Below are positions 44,929-54,254 of a DNA stretch of 64,000 nt, piece after piece. Origin of the DNA: Alphaproteobacteria bacterium (GTDB taxonomy: Bacteria > Pseudomonadota > Alphaproteobacteria > Puniceispirillales > Puniceispirillaceae). The notes under the pieces are model-generated. The model was not told the DNA's origin, searched no databases, and saw nothing but the letters and a program-made list of their open reading frames with translations. The DNA is taken from the NCBI GenBank assembly GCA_016780775.1, contig JADHLI010000007.1, positions 1 through 64,000 of the forward strand, read 5' to 3'. Position 1 is the stretch's first letter; every line of letters begins with the position of its first letter. A program made the position numbers and the translations under genes.

Positions 44929-45666
44929 ATGCCGAAAGTAATGATATTTGGGGCAACTGGCGGGGTTGGGCGGCAGCTTTCCAATGATCTGGTTAAAAAA
45001 GGGGTGTCTGTGCATCTGGTTGGCCGGACTGGGAGTGATGTTGCAGCACTAGCAGAACAGCTTGGGGCCAGTTTTTCTCATGCTGACGCACTCGATACAG
45101 ACAGCCTTGCCCATGCCGCTAAGGAAGCAGATGATGGCAACGGTATTGCTGGGCTTGTCTGGGCAATTGGCTCTATCTTGTTAAAACCTCTGGCTGCGCT
45201 CCGTGAAGAGGATTTCATTGAAACTTACAAGTTAAACGTTAGCGCTCCGGCAATGGCAATAAAGGCCGCTCAGCCTGCCTTGAAAGCAGCAAATGGGTCC
45301 GTGCTGCTGTTTAGCTCGGTTGCGGCAACTAGTGGCTTTACCAGCCACGCAGCTATTGGGGCTGCAAAGGCAGGTGTTGAGGGGCTTGTACGCTCCCTTG
45401 CCGCGGAATTTTCCCCAGATATTCGCGTGAATGCGATTGCACCTTCGCTAAGCGACACCAAGATGGCCGCGCCGCTTCTGGCTAGTCCGGCAATGGCAGA
45501 GGGAATTGCAAAAATGCACCCGCTAGGACGGCTTGGCACACCAAATGATATTTCTCAGCTTGCCTGTCTGCTGCTTGATAATGCGGCTAGTGGCTGGATT
45601 ACGGGCAGTGTTATGGCTGTTGACGGGGGGCGCGGTAATCTGGCGACAACGGGGCGCGCACGATGA
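44929..45666 (+). CDS. SDR family protein lacking the catalytic tyrosine
   Basis: A 245-residue Rossmann-fold protein: VMIFGATGGVGRQLSNDLVKKG binds the dinucleotide, VWAIGSILLKPLAALREEDF, and LLFSSVAATSGFTSHAAIGAAKAGVEGLVRSLAAEFSPDIRVNAIAPS. The SDR active site is normally S...YxxxK; here the lysine is present (AAK) but the position of Tyr is Ile. Such variants are known in some SDR subgroups and may be non-catalytic or act differently. C-terminal LACLLLDNAASGWITGSVMAVDGG is classical. AAGGA (44916-44920) precedes ATG 44929. The next SDR gene starts 13 bases after the stop. Confidence 0.85.
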   Translation: MPKVMIFGATGGVGRQLSNDLVKKGVSVHLVGRTGSDVAALAEQLGASFSHADALDTDSLAHAAKEADDGNGIAGLVWAIGSILLKPLAALREEDFIETYKLNVSAPAMAIKAAQPALKAANGSVLLFSSVAATSGFTSHAAIGAAKAGVEGLVRSLAAEFSPDIRVNAIAPSLSDTKMAAPLLASPAMAEGIAKMHPLGRLGTPNDISQLACLLLDNAASGWITGSVMAVDGGRGNLATTGRAR

Positions 45667-45679
45667 TGTGGATATTTTG

Positions 45680-46441
45680 ATGAAAACGGACAGCCATGTG
45701 TTTATTACGGGTGCCAGCTCTGGTATCGGGGCAAGCCTTGCTAGATTGATGGCAGGGAAGGGTTGCCGGGTAAGCGCAGTGGCACGTCGGCGCGATAAGC
45801 TGGAAGCTTTACAAGCTGAATACCCAAATATCATGCCTATTCAAGCAGATGTTAGTGACCATGCAAGTGTAGAAAAAGCGCTTCATCTAGCGAAAGCCCA
45901 AAATGGTCAGATTGATATAGCAGTCTTAAATGCAGGTATCTATCAGCCGGTAAATGCTGCAGCGTTTGAGCTGTCTGTTTATCACCAGCATATGGCGGTA
46001 AATTATACTGGGATTCTGAACTGTCTGGATGGCCTAATACCTGAAATGGTGGCTCGCAAGGCAGGGCATATTGCCTTTATGGCTTCGGTGGCAGGCTATC
46101 GTGGTTTGCCGCGCTCTGCTGCTTACGGCCCAACCAAAGCGGCTGTCCAAAACCTAGCCGAATCCATTTATTTTGACCTTGCGCCACTGGGCATTAAAAT
46201 TCAGCTGATAAATCCAGGCTTTGTGGAAACCGAAGCAACAGCTGTGAATGATTTTATTATGCCTGATTTAATTTCTAGCGAGATGGCTGCAAAACAACTA
46301 CTAGATGGGCTGATTTCCAATCAGTTTGAGATTGCCTTTCCCAAGCGGTTTGTACGGAAAATGAAGTGGCTGCGCCTGCTTCCGGCAAATAGCTATCTAA
46401 AGCTGATAACAAAATTCACCGGCCATCAGCGGCGCGGATAG
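45680..46441 (+). CDS. Short-chain dehydrogenase/reductase
   Basis: A classical SDR (about 253 aa) with VFITGASSGIGASLARLMAGKG, AVLNAGIYQPVN, HIAFMASVAGYRGLPRSAAYGPTKAAVQNLAESIYFDLAPLGIKIQLINPGFVETEA. The YxxxK motif is intact. The C-terminal helix is basic (KRFVRKMKWLRLLP), suggesting membrane association. It is similar to the SDR found in alphaproteobacterial clusters with CFA-like, DUF1365 and DUF3833 genes. ATG 45680 or GTG 45668. Followed by the SnoaL-like gene. Confidence 0.88.
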   Translation: MKTDSHVFITGASSGIGASLARLMAGKGCRVSAVARRRDKLEALQAEYPNIMPIQADVSDHASVEKALHLAKAQNGQIDIAVLNAGIYQPVNAAAFELSVYHQHMAVNYTGILNCLDGLIPEMVARKAGHIAFMASVAGYRGLPRSAAYGPTKAAVQNLAESIYFDLAPLGIKIQLINPGFVETEATAVNDFIMPDLISSEMAAKQLLDGLISNQFEIAFPKRFVRKMKWLRLLPANSYLKLITKFTGHQRRG

Positions 46442-46467
46442 GCTAAAAAGGGTTAAATAGACAGAAG

Positions 46468-46911
46468 ATGGATATCCACGATAACACTCAGAAATATGCC
46501 GCGTTATTTGCCTCACTCACCCCTGATAACCTTGCGGCGCTCGACGCCACACTTAGTGAGCAGGTAGTGTTTATTGACCCTTTTAATAGGCTGGAAGGCA
46601 AACAAGATTTCATAGCAATTTTTCAGCATATGTTTGAGGTGATGCTAGCACCCAAATTCGTTATTTTAGATGTCGCTATATCGCCAACCGCGGGCTATAT
46701 AAAATGGCAGATGACTGGCCAGTTGAAATCGCGTCCAAGCTTTCATGTTGACCTTGTTGGGATGAGTGAGCTAATTTTTGACGATAATGGCTTACTTGTC
46801 TTGCACCATGACCATTGGGATAGCGCGCATCAGCTGTTATCTGATATCCCAGTAGCTGGATTTTTTATATCCAAGCTATTAAAGCTGTTTGCCTTGCCAA
46901 AACGCCATTAA
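46468..46911 (+). CDS. SnoaL-like/NTF2-fold protein
   Basis: A 147-residue NTF2-fold protein with KYAALFASLTPDNLAALDATLSEQVVFIDPFNRLEGKQDFIAIFQHMF as the cone opening, and WQMTGQLKSRPSFHVDLVGMSELIFDDNGLLVLHHDHWDSAHQLLSDIPVAGFFISKLLKLF. The C-terminal segment is hydrophobic and could touch the membrane. SnoaL-like members bind small hydrophobic molecules; no catalytic role can be given. Same strand as the two SDRs and 38 bases before the convergent DUF3833 gene. Confidence 0.82.
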   Translation: MDIHDNTQKYAALFASLTPDNLAALDATLSEQVVFIDPFNRLEGKQDFIAIFQHMFEVMLAPKFVILDVAISPTAGYIKWQMTGQLKSRPSFHVDLVGMSELIFDDNGLLVLHHDHWDSAHQLLSDIPVAGFFISKLLKLFALPKRH

Positions 46912-46949
46912 CAATCAAAAAATAGGGCTGGCGTAAATCTAGCTGGGGA

Positions 46950-47447
46950 CTAGCTGGCTTTGGTGAAAGTGATAACAAGCTCGCCCAACAAAAGTCCGAA
47001 TTTCGATACCTTGGCGCGGTTTAATATCGTGGTATCTGTCTGGCGCACCATAATGTCGTTAAATCTAACTTTCACGCGCCGGCCAAACATGTTCAAAAAG
47101 AAATCATACTGTAACTTGAAAACAGGCCCATCGACACTGCCAAGGGCATGACCATCCACATCGTCGGTATCGGCAACATAGCTGCCGTCGGGGTTTCTAG
47201 TAATGGTCCAGACGCGATGTTCTGTCTCGCCATCATCAAATATAAAGGCTTCATGTAATTCTGTTTGATTATCGTTAGTGCGACAGTTCACCTCAGCAGC
47301 AAAGCGGCGCTGCACACTACCAAAGCGGTCGACAAACATGCCTTGTGCAAGAAACTTGCCGCTGAAAAAACGTACCGGATCAAATGTCTCACTGGTTAGC
47401 TGAAAATCTGCGGGGATGCCATCAGGGGACATAAATAAAGCTTTCAC
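46950..47447 (-). CDS. DUF3833 family protein
   Basis: A 165-residue beta-rich protein of DUF3833, a family of unknown role. Seen: FDPVRFFSGKFLAQGMFVDRFGSVQRRFAAEVNC, LHEAFIFDDGETEHRVWTITRNPDGSYVADTDDVDGHALG, and FNDIMVRQTDTTILNRAKVSKFGLLLGELVITF. No lipoprotein signal is seen, although many members have one. It follows the CFA-like gene on the same strand and belongs to the lipid-modification cluster. Confidence 0.85.
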   Translation of the reverse strand: MKALFMSPDGIPADFQLTSETFDPVRFFSGKFLAQGMFVDRFGSVQRRFAAEVNCRTNDNQTELHEAFIFDDGETEHRVWTITRNPDGSYVADTDDVDGHALGSVDGPVFKLQYDFFLNMFGRRVKVRFNDIMVRQTDTTILNRAKVSKFGLLLGELVITFTKAS

Positions 47448-47520
47448 TAGTTAAATAACACATCTCTTACGTGCTGTTATCTAGCCTAGATCAGGGCATT
47501 TCAGCTGGTGAAAACCCTTT

Positions 47521-48714
47521 TTATTTATGGGAGATCAGCATTTGCTTTACATCGATCATGCCGGCACGAAACCCGCCCTCACAATAGCATAAATATAGCT
47601 CCCACATACGCTTAAATCGCTCATCAAACTTATTCATTGTGCTTAATTCTGGCCAAGTAGATAAGAATTTTTCCCGCCAATGTGAGAGGGTGCGTGCATA
47701 ATCAAGGGCAAAACCGTCATGCCTATCTAGCTTAAGGCCAGCATTTTCAAGCGGGTTTTCTAGCATTTTCATGGATGGCAGCATCCCACCAGGGAAAATA
47801 TATTTCTGAATAAAATCAGGCTGAGCTTTATACTCATGGAATGCAGCATCATCGATAGTGATAACCTGCAAAGCGGCTTTGCCACCCTTTTTCAGACATT
47901 TAGAAAGCGTGTCGAAATAAATCGGCCAATAGGCTTCGCCAACAGCTTCAAACATTTCAATAGAAATAATCTTATCATAAGTTTTATCTAGATCGCGATA
48001 GTCACAAATCCGGATATTTGCCTTCTCAGCAAGCCCAGCTTGTTCGATACGTGTTTTTGCGAAATCATGTTGGGATGGGCTGATAGTTATGCCATCAATA
48101 TAGGCGCCTCGCTCTGCGGCAGCATATTCAGCAAAACCGCCCCATCCACAGCCAATTTCCAGCACCTTATCACCAGGCTGAATGTCAGCAAGTTCTGCCA
48201 GACGTTCATATTTCCGATATTGTGCAGCATCCAGCCTATCTTCCCCATCAGCAAAAATCGCCGAAGAATAGGTCATAGAATTATCGAGCCATTTTTCATA
48301 AAACTGGTTCCCTAAATCGTAATGATAAGTGATATTGCGACGCGAGCCTGTTTTGTTATTACGGTTGCGCCAATGCAACAGTTTACGGAGTAGAGTTTGC
48401 AAACTTCCAAAGGACATATGCTCTTCGAGATAGGCATCATGCAACACGGCTAGCTGGATAAGTGCAGACAGATCAGGACTATCCAAATCTCCTGCCATAT
48501 AGCCTTCACAAAAACCCATTTTTCCGTCTGATAACAGTCGGTTAATAGCCTTTGGTGAAATAATCTTTAAATACCCATCAGGCCCTGCCTGACGGCCTTT
48601 AAAGTGATGTTTTTCTCCGCTTGGCAGGGTTAGCTCGAGCGAGCCAAATTCCAGATGCGATAACAGTTTTAGAAACGCTTTTTCTTTTAATTTTTGACCA
48701 GATAATAACATCAT
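47521..48714 (-). CDS. CFA synthase-like methyltransferase, altered active site
   Basis: A 397-residue member of the cyclopropane-fatty-acyl-phospholipid synthase family, which transfers a carbon from SAM to phospholipid acyl double bonds. The SAM site is DKVLEIGCGWGGFAEYAAAERG, and IISIEMFEAVGEAYW holds the family Glu. But the position of E. coli Cys139 (YSCAY) reads YSSAI, and that of His266 (HTIG) reads ALQVITIDD. Both are part of the bicarbonate site used in ring closure, so a different methylation outcome is possible. It lies between DUF1365 and DUF3833 genes. Confidence 0.85.
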   Translation of the reverse strand: MMLLSGQKLKEKAFLKLLSHLEFGSLELTLPSGEKHHFKGRQAGPDGYLKIISPKAINRLLSDGKMGFCEGYMAGDLDSPDLSALIQLAVLHDAYLEEHMSFGSLQTLLRKLLHWRNRNNKTGSRRNITYHYDLGNQFYEKWLDNSMTYSSAIFADGEDRLDAAQYRKYERLAELADIQPGDKVLEIGCGWGGFAEYAAAERGAYIDGITISPSQHDFAKTRIEQAGLAEKANIRICDYRDLDKTYDKIISIEMFEAVGEAYWPIYFDTLSKCLKKGGKAALQVITIDDAAFHEYKAQPDFIQKYIFPGGMLPSMKMLENPLENAGLKLDRHDGFALDYARTLSHWREKFLSTWPELSTMNKFDERFKRMWELYLCYCEGGFRAGMIDVKQMLISHK

Positions 48715-48724
48715 TCTTTTGGAC

Positions 48725-49540
48725 TCATCTCTTTGGTTTTAAAGGTGTGGCTAGCGTGGCTGTTTCGGATGGCGGGGTAGGCCGCTTATAAAATCGACAT
48801 TTTTTCATGAAGAGTTTAAAGGCTTCGACATGGATGGATAATAGGGGGCGAAGTGGCCAGAACCCTTGCAGGAACAAAGCTTTGAGAAGGCCGCCTGTCT
48901 CTAGGTTTTGTATTTTGCCATGCAGGCGTGCGGTAAGAAGCTGTTGTTTATCGCGCGCATAATTTACCAGCACGTTCATATTATCGCCGCGCTGTTTAAC
49001 CATTAGCCGATAATAGCCATCTAGCGGGAAAAAAGGCGAAACATGCAGCTGTTTATCCACGCGTTGCAGGGTATTTTCATCCCCCTCACCAATAACACTG
49101 ATATAAGAATGGGCATCGCCAAAGGTGTTATGTACCTCATAGACATAAAAACAAGGGCGTTTTTTTTCATCATAACCGAGATAGATAGTTATCGGATTAA
49201 ATGCAAAGCCTAGAATGCGCGGGAAAGCCAGTAGCTTTAAAGATTCAATTTTTCGCCCTTTCAAATAGGGGCTAGCCATTTGGCGGATATAATCGGCAAG
49301 CGGCATAGGCTGGTTGCTCTTATTGGGGTGGGATTTGTGATTTATGCCAAAATCGCGCTCATGAAAAGAAAATAGATTAAAGCGATTTACAGAGAAAAAT
49401 GCGCTGATTTTTCCAGCAACATCCAGCCGATCCAAATCAATTAGCATAGACAGGCCGGGGCGATGCAGAACATGCGCAGGCGGCCCATAACGTATATGAG
49501 TTATCTGTGATATCACAAGATGACATGCTACATCATGCAT
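48725..49540 (-). CDS. DUF1365 family protein
   Basis: A 271-residue protein of DUF1365, often found with CFA-like and FAD amine-oxidase-like genes. Seen: HIRYGPPAHVLHRPGLSMLIDLDRL, FGINHKSHPNKSNQPMPLADYIRQM, LLAFPRILGFAFNPITIYLGYDEKKRPCFYVYEVHNTFGDAHSYI and PFFPLDGYYRLMVKQRGDNMNVLVNYA. Function unknown; a role in modified fatty acid synthesis is inferred from neighbours. It is 11 bases upstream of the CFA-like gene. Confidence 0.88.
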   Translation of the reverse strand: MHDVACHLVISQITHIRYGPPAHVLHRPGLSMLIDLDRLDVAGKISAFFSVNRFNLFSFHERDFGINHKSHPNKSNQPMPLADYIRQMASPYLKGRKIESLKLLAFPRILGFAFNPITIYLGYDEKKRPCFYVYEVHNTFGDAHSYISVIGEGDENTLQRVDKQLHVSPFFPLDGYYRLMVKQRGDNMNVLVNYARDKQQLLTARLHGKIQNLETGGLLKALFLQGFWPLRPLLSIHVEAFKLFMKKCRFYKRPTPPSETATLATPLKPKR

Positions 49541-49578
49541 AATAGCCAGCCCTTTAAATCCCCTAAAGAAGTGTAATA

Positions 49579-50889
49579 TCAGGCAGGTTTGTTATGCAAC
49601 TGCTTACTACCATTGAGCGTGATTGGTGCCACAGCGTTAGTCGGGGTTTTCCAAGGCACATCTATATGCAGGCTCTTGGCAACCGCTACAGCAGATTTTA
49701 GCCCATCTTCATGAAAGCCATAAGCCGTCCATGCCCCACACCAGAACAGTCCATTCTTACCTTGAATGTTGGGTAATGTCTTTTGTGCCTGTATCGCTTT
49801 ACTATCAAAAATTGGGTGCTGATAATCGATTTCATGGTGAATGAGGGCGGCATCTGGGCGCGTCTCAGGATTTAGAGTAACAAATAATGGATAGCGCTTA
49901 TCCAAACTCTGCAAGCGGTTCATCCAATAGGTTACAGCCAAAGAATTATCCCTATTTTCTAGATAGTTCCAAGCTGCCCACGCGCCGCGCCGCTTTGGCA
50001 TTAATTTAGGGTCAGAGTGCAGAATGACGTGGTTGTCAGAGAAAGAAAAGCTGGAGAGGATATCGCGTTCTTGGGTACTTGCATCCTCTATCATCGCTAA
50101 GCTTTCATCCGCATGCGCAGCCATTATCGCATAATCATACCAAACCTCTCCTTGCCCTTCTATTGTCAGCACCACGCCGCCTGCCTCGCGCCGGATAGAC
50201 GTTATCTGGGTATCGAGCTCTATTGCATCGCCTAAATCAGCAACAATTTTTTCAACATAGGCACGCGACCCGCCCTTTACGGTGCGCCACATTGGTCTGC
50301 CGGTAAAATCCATCAGCCGGTGGTTTTCCATAAATTGCAGAAAGGAGCGAATGGGATAATCTAGCATAGTCTCTGCTGGGCATGACCAGATAGCTGCACC
50401 CATGGGAAGGAGGTGATCTTCTACAAACGCATCTGATAATTTGCATCTTTTGATAAATCCGCCAAGGGTTTCACCAGCTGGGCCTTTATCTTTTTCTGCC
50501 ATTCCAGTGGAATAGAATTTTATTAATCCCGATAGCATTGACCAGAAGCGTGGACGAAGAAGATTGGCGGGTTGTGCTATTAGCCCGCGTAAGGAGCCTT
50601 CATATTCAAAACTCTGCTCACGCATGGATACTGAAAACGACATATCTGTTGGCAGGGTTTCAACCCCCAAGGTGTCAAATAAACCGATAAGGTTGGGATA
50701 ATTAGCTTCATTATAGACAATAAAGCCGGTATCTACGGCAATAGAACTATCCTTAAAATGCGCATCAACTGTATGCGCATGCCCGCCAATACGCGGTGCT
50801 TTTTCATATAATTTTACATGATGTTCGCGACTTGCAAGCCAAGCCGCTCCTAGCCCTGATATACCTGCGCCAATAACCGCAATACGCAT
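49579..50889 (-). CDS. FAD-dependent oxidoreductase, amine-oxidase-like
   Basis: A 436-residue flavoprotein: MRIAVIGAGISGLGAAWLAS is the FAD loop, GGHAHTVDAHFKDSSIAVDTGFIVYNEANYPNLIGLFDTLG follows, and the C-terminal FAD contact is NGLFWCGAWTAYGFHEDGLKSAVAVAKSL. It belongs to the NAD(P)-binding Rossmann/amine oxidase group found with DUF1365 and CFA-like genes. A desaturase- or isomerase-like role on phospholipid acyl chains is possible. First gene of the minus-strand cluster FAD-DUF1365-CFA-DUF3833. Confidence 0.88.
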   Translation of the reverse strand: MRIAVIGAGISGLGAAWLASREHHVKLYEKAPRIGGHAHTVDAHFKDSSIAVDTGFIVYNEANYPNLIGLFDTLGVETLPTDMSFSVSMREQSFEYEGSLRGLIAQPANLLRPRFWSMLSGLIKFYSTGMAEKDKGPAGETLGGFIKRCKLSDAFVEDHLLPMGAAIWSCPAETMLDYPIRSFLQFMENHRLMDFTGRPMWRTVKGGSRAYVEKIVADLGDAIELDTQITSIRREAGGVVLTIEGQGEVWYDYAIMAAHADESLAMIEDASTQERDILSSFSFSDNHVILHSDPKLMPKRRGAWAAWNYLENRDNSLAVTYWMNRLQSLDKRYPLFVTLNPETRPDAALIHHEIDYQHPIFDSKAIQAQKTLPNIQGKNGLFWCGAWTAYGFHEDGLKSAVAVAKSLHIDVPWKTPTNAVAPITLNGSKQLHNKPA

Positions 50890-50936
50890 TTAACCTGTCC
50901 CTTTTTTACACTAACGCACAAAACGTTTAATAATTT

Positions 50937-51638
50937 CTAGTTCTTCAAGAAAACTTTACGATCCACTGGAAATTTATAGATCTTGCCTGCGTGACAAAAA
51001 TGCGCAATTTGCCTTTTGCTAAGTAGCTTTTGTATCGCGGGGTCTAGAATGTTTAGCCCCCCTGTAAAGATACCAAAAGCTGGCATTATCATCCGTGTTT
51101 CATCCTGAATAAAACACCTGCCGCTTATCTGCCTTATTTGCAGTGAAACCCGCGCCTTAGGGTGATAATGTCCACAAATCAGACCAGAAATACTCGCTTC
51201 TTCTGGCCTTATTTGGTGGGTAAAATACAGGCCAGCAGCACTATAATTTGGTACAATTTGGCCCGGCAAAAATTCAGGCAAGTCTGGGTCATGGTTTCCA
51301 GTAATCCAAATAAATGCCCTGTCTTTTGCCAAATTTATAAGCTGTTGCCGATAAATCTCTGGCAGCTGAAACGCATGCAAGTTTGTATGAAAACTATCTC
51401 CTAGAAAAATCACTTCTTTAGCATTTGTACGCGTAATAGCCGCAGATAGTTTTGCGATACCTTCACTTGTATCGAATCTAGGCAGGGGGGCTGCTTTTGA
51501 TTGTGCCTTACCCTTTTCTAGGTGCAGATCAGAGACTAAAAGTGTTTTGCATTCAGGAAGGTACAGGCTTGCATCTGCACCTAATTGCACGCGCACACCG
51601 CAAAAATGCGTTTCAATAGCTGGTTTTCCTTCCTTCAT
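50937..51638 (-). CDS. pdeM: Ligase-associated DNA damage response endonuclease PdeM
   Basis: A metallophosphoesterase of about 233 aa from the Lhr-Lig-Exo-Pde DNA repair set. Metal sites: LLVSDLHLEKGKAQSKAAPLP (D-x-H), VIFLGDSFHTNLH, FIWITGNHDPDLP and GLICGHYHPKARV. The start is put at MKEGKPA (51638), after the Lhr gene's stop, because the open frame upstream overlaps it. Ten bases separate the two genes, so they are co-transcribed. Confidence 0.92.
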   Translation of the reverse strand: MKEGKPAIETHFCGVRVQLGADASLYLPECKTLLVSDLHLEKGKAQSKAAPLPRFDTSEGIAKLSAAITRTNAKEVIFLGDSFHTNLHAFQLPEIYRQQLINLAKDRAFIWITGNHDPDLPEFLPGQIVPNYSAAGLYFTHQIRPEEASISGLICGHYHPKARVSLQIRQISGRCFIQDETRMIMPAFGIFTGGLNILDPAIQKLLSKRQIAHFCHAGKIYKFPVDRKVFLKN

Positions 51639-51648
51639 GCACAGCAAC

Positions 51649-54096
51649 TCATAATAGCTGGCCTTGATGGGCTGATGGTAGCTTTTCTTCGCTGCTATAA
51701 CCAAAGGCTTCTTCTAAAAGAGTGGCCTCCAGATCAGATAACAGCTCATCCACTGCAGAAGCGGTAACCGCTTCACGTCCAACCTCTAGCAGCAGGGGAA
51801 CAGATAGGGGCGATATACGGCTAAGGTTTTTATGCAAAATATTACCCTCAAAGCTAGTTAATAAGTCAGCTAGCCTGTGAATATCGGTTAGGCCACGTGC
51901 GGCATCTTGGCGGGTCGCCTGAAGCAATAGATGACTAGGCTGGTGTGTGCGCAGCACATCATAAATAAGATCAGAGTTAATCGTCACCTGTTTTTGTGTT
52001 TTTTCTTGCCCTGGTGCGCGCTTATCTATCAGGCCGGCAATAATGGCAACTTGCCAGAAACTACGCTTTAACATCGTAGACTCAGCCATCCATTCCTCTA
52101 AATCATCGCCCAAAATATCGCTTGAAAATAGTGCTTCTGGCGTTGTGACGAGATGCCGTGACCAGATAGCTATCGCATAGTCTGTTGCTACAAATCCAAG
52201 TGGTCCATAGCCTTGGCGTTCCATCCGGCGGCTGAGCAACATACCCAAGGTCTGATGTGCATTCCGGCCAGCAAAACCATAAGCAGCCATATAGAATTTT
52301 TGCCCGCGCTTAAAGGTTTCCACCAGCAACTTATCTGGTGGCGGTAATATTGATTTTTCTGCTTGTAAGTGCAGCCATTCACGCACCTGTTTTGGCAGAT
52401 AGTGATGCAAGGCCCGGTCTTGCAAAATTGCGCGCACCCGTGCCGCTAGCCCCGGGCTTAGTGGCAGACGTCCGCCAGCATACGCAGGGACCTTTGGCTC
52501 TTTTGCTGTACAGGGGCGAACAATCGCTTGCTGGGCGCTGACCCCGACAAATTCTAAAATTCGTCCAGCAAAGATAAAGCTATCGCCTGCGGTCAGGCTT
52601 TGGACGAAATATTCTTCAATATCGCCAAGCGGTGCGCCGCCTTTCATCCGCACCTTCATCGTGGATGTTTCCACGATTGTGCCAATATTCATGCGCCAAC
52701 GCGTAGCTACCCGGCGCGAGGTAAGCCGCCAAAACCCATCCACCCCTTTTACCAGTCGCTGAAACTGGGTGTAATGAGACAGCGCATAACCGCCTGTAGC
52801 CACGAAATCCAGAACCTTGTCAAAATCTTCACGCGATAAATGGCGATAAGGTGGGGCCGTGATAATCTGTGCATAAAGCTTATCCTCATCAAACGGTCCA
52901 GCAACTGCGCGCCCAACAATATGCTGGCTTAGCACATCTAGTGCACCGGCATGTTGAGGCATTTCATCTAGCCGCTTGGCTTCTACATCTAGGCGGGCTG
53001 CCAGTGCTTCTAGAACCTCAAAACGATTGGCAGGAACAATCACTGCATGACTAGGCGCATCAAGCTGGTGGCCTGCCCGTCCAACCCGTTGGATAAGGCG
53101 AGAAGTGCCCTTTGGGGCGCCAATTTGTATAACCAGCTGGATATCTGCCCAATCAATGCCAAGGTCAAGCGAGGAGGTGGCAACAATCGCATCTAGCTCA
53201 GAGCGTGCCATCGCCGCTTCAATACGCCTTCTTTGGCCAACATCTAGTGAGCCGTGATGCAAACCAATTTTCAAATTTAGATCATTTTCGCGCCACAGGG
53301 CCTGAAACATCATTTCTGCTTGTGCTCTGGTATTCACAAATATCAAGGCAGGACGCTTTTCTTTTATCAGCGCATAGATCTCTGCTGCGGCATATAACGC
53401 ACTATGGCCGGCCCATGGCAGATAGGCTGCCTTGCTATCTAGGATGTTAATCTGAATATCTTTATCAAGTTGCGGCTGGACAATGGCTACGTTATCGATT
53501 TTTGCCGATAGCCAGCATCGCATTTCTTCAGGCTCAGCAATGGTCGCAGATAGTCCGATACTCTGGCTAGTCGGGGCAATATGGCGCAGGCTAGCTAGTG
53601 ACAAGGCCAGCAAATCACCACGTTTACTTCCCACTAGCGCGTGAATTTCGTCAATGATTATATAGCGAAGCTGTCCAAATAGCTTAGCTGCATCAGACCA
53701 GCTCAACATCAGCTCAAGTGATTCAGGGGTGGTAAGTAATATATTGGGCGGGGTGGCGCGTTGCCGGTTGCGTTTAGCTTGCGGGGTGTCACCTGTGCGC
53801 GTTTCAATGGTGATATCTAGTCCCATTTCATCAGCAGGGGTCTCTAGATTTCTGGCAATATCTACCGCTAGTGCCTTTAGAGGAGAGAGATAGAGGGTAT
53901 GCAAACCTTCTTGCGGATTTTGGCTTAGCTCAATTAGGCTAGGCAGAAACCCAGATAACGTTTTGCCAGCCCCAGTTGGTGCCACCAGCAATACTGACCG
54001 TCCAGCGGCAGATTGCACAAAAATATCTTGCTGGTGGGGATAAGGTTTCCATCCCTTCGCACTAAACCAGTCAGCAAATTGTTGCGGCAACCTCAT
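51649..54096 (-). CDS. Ligase-associated DNA damage response DEXH helicase (Lhr-type)
   Basis: An 815-residue superfamily 2 helicase. Motif I is VLLVAPTGAGKTLSGFLPSL, motif Ib region NILLTTPESLELML, motif II IIDEIHALVGSKRGDLL, motif III IGLSATIAEPEEM, then FVNTRAQAEMMFQALW, LDLGIDWADIQLVIQIGAPKGTSRLIQRVGRAGHQ (motifs V and VI). The Lhr winged-helix core and C-terminal domain follow. This is the Lhr-core helicase of the ligase-linked set. It has the DEIH form of motif II. Divergent from the GST gene across 158 bases. Confidence 0.95.
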   Translation of the reverse strand: MRLPQQFADWFSAKGWKPYPHQQDIFVQSAAGRSVLLVAPTGAGKTLSGFLPSLIELSQNPQEGLHTLYLSPLKALAVDIARNLETPADEMGLDITIETRTGDTPQAKRNRQRATPPNILLTTPESLELMLSWSDAAKLFGQLRYIIIDEIHALVGSKRGDLLALSLASLRHIAPTSQSIGLSATIAEPEEMRCWLSAKIDNVAIVQPQLDKDIQINILDSKAAYLPWAGHSALYAAAEIYALIKEKRPALIFVNTRAQAEMMFQALWRENDLNLKIGLHHGSLDVGQRRRIEAAMARSELDAIVATSSLDLGIDWADIQLVIQIGAPKGTSRLIQRVGRAGHQLDAPSHAVIVPANRFEVLEALAARLDVEAKRLDEMPQHAGALDVLSQHIVGRAVAGPFDEDKLYAQIITAPPYRHLSREDFDKVLDFVATGGYALSHYTQFQRLVKGVDGFWRLTSRRVATRWRMNIGTIVETSTMKVRMKGGAPLGDIEEYFVQSLTAGDSFIFAGRILEFVGVSAQQAIVRPCTAKEPKVPAYAGGRLPLSPGLAARVRAILQDRALHHYLPKQVREWLHLQAEKSILPPPDKLLVETFKRGQKFYMAAYGFAGRNAHQTLGMLLSRRMERQGYGPLGFVATDYAIAIWSRHLVTTPEALFSSDILGDDLEEWMAESTMLKRSFWQVAIIAGLIDKRAPGQEKTQKQVTINSDLIYDVLRTHQPSHLLLQATRQDAARGLTDIHRLADLLTSFEGNILHKNLSRISPLSVPLLLEVGREAVTASAVDELLSDLEATLLEEAFGYSSEEKLPSAHQGQLL

Positions 54097-54254
54097 CGAT
54101 AGGCCTATTGTTTGTTGTGGATTAACACTATATCTAAACCAAAGTGCATCAAACCCAAGGTTTTTTTAAAAAGCTTGTTAGGGTATGCGTATCACCCTCT
54201 TCTTGCCCTTAAAACAAGGGTATTATCTGCTACAAGTAATGAAAGCGCCTGACC

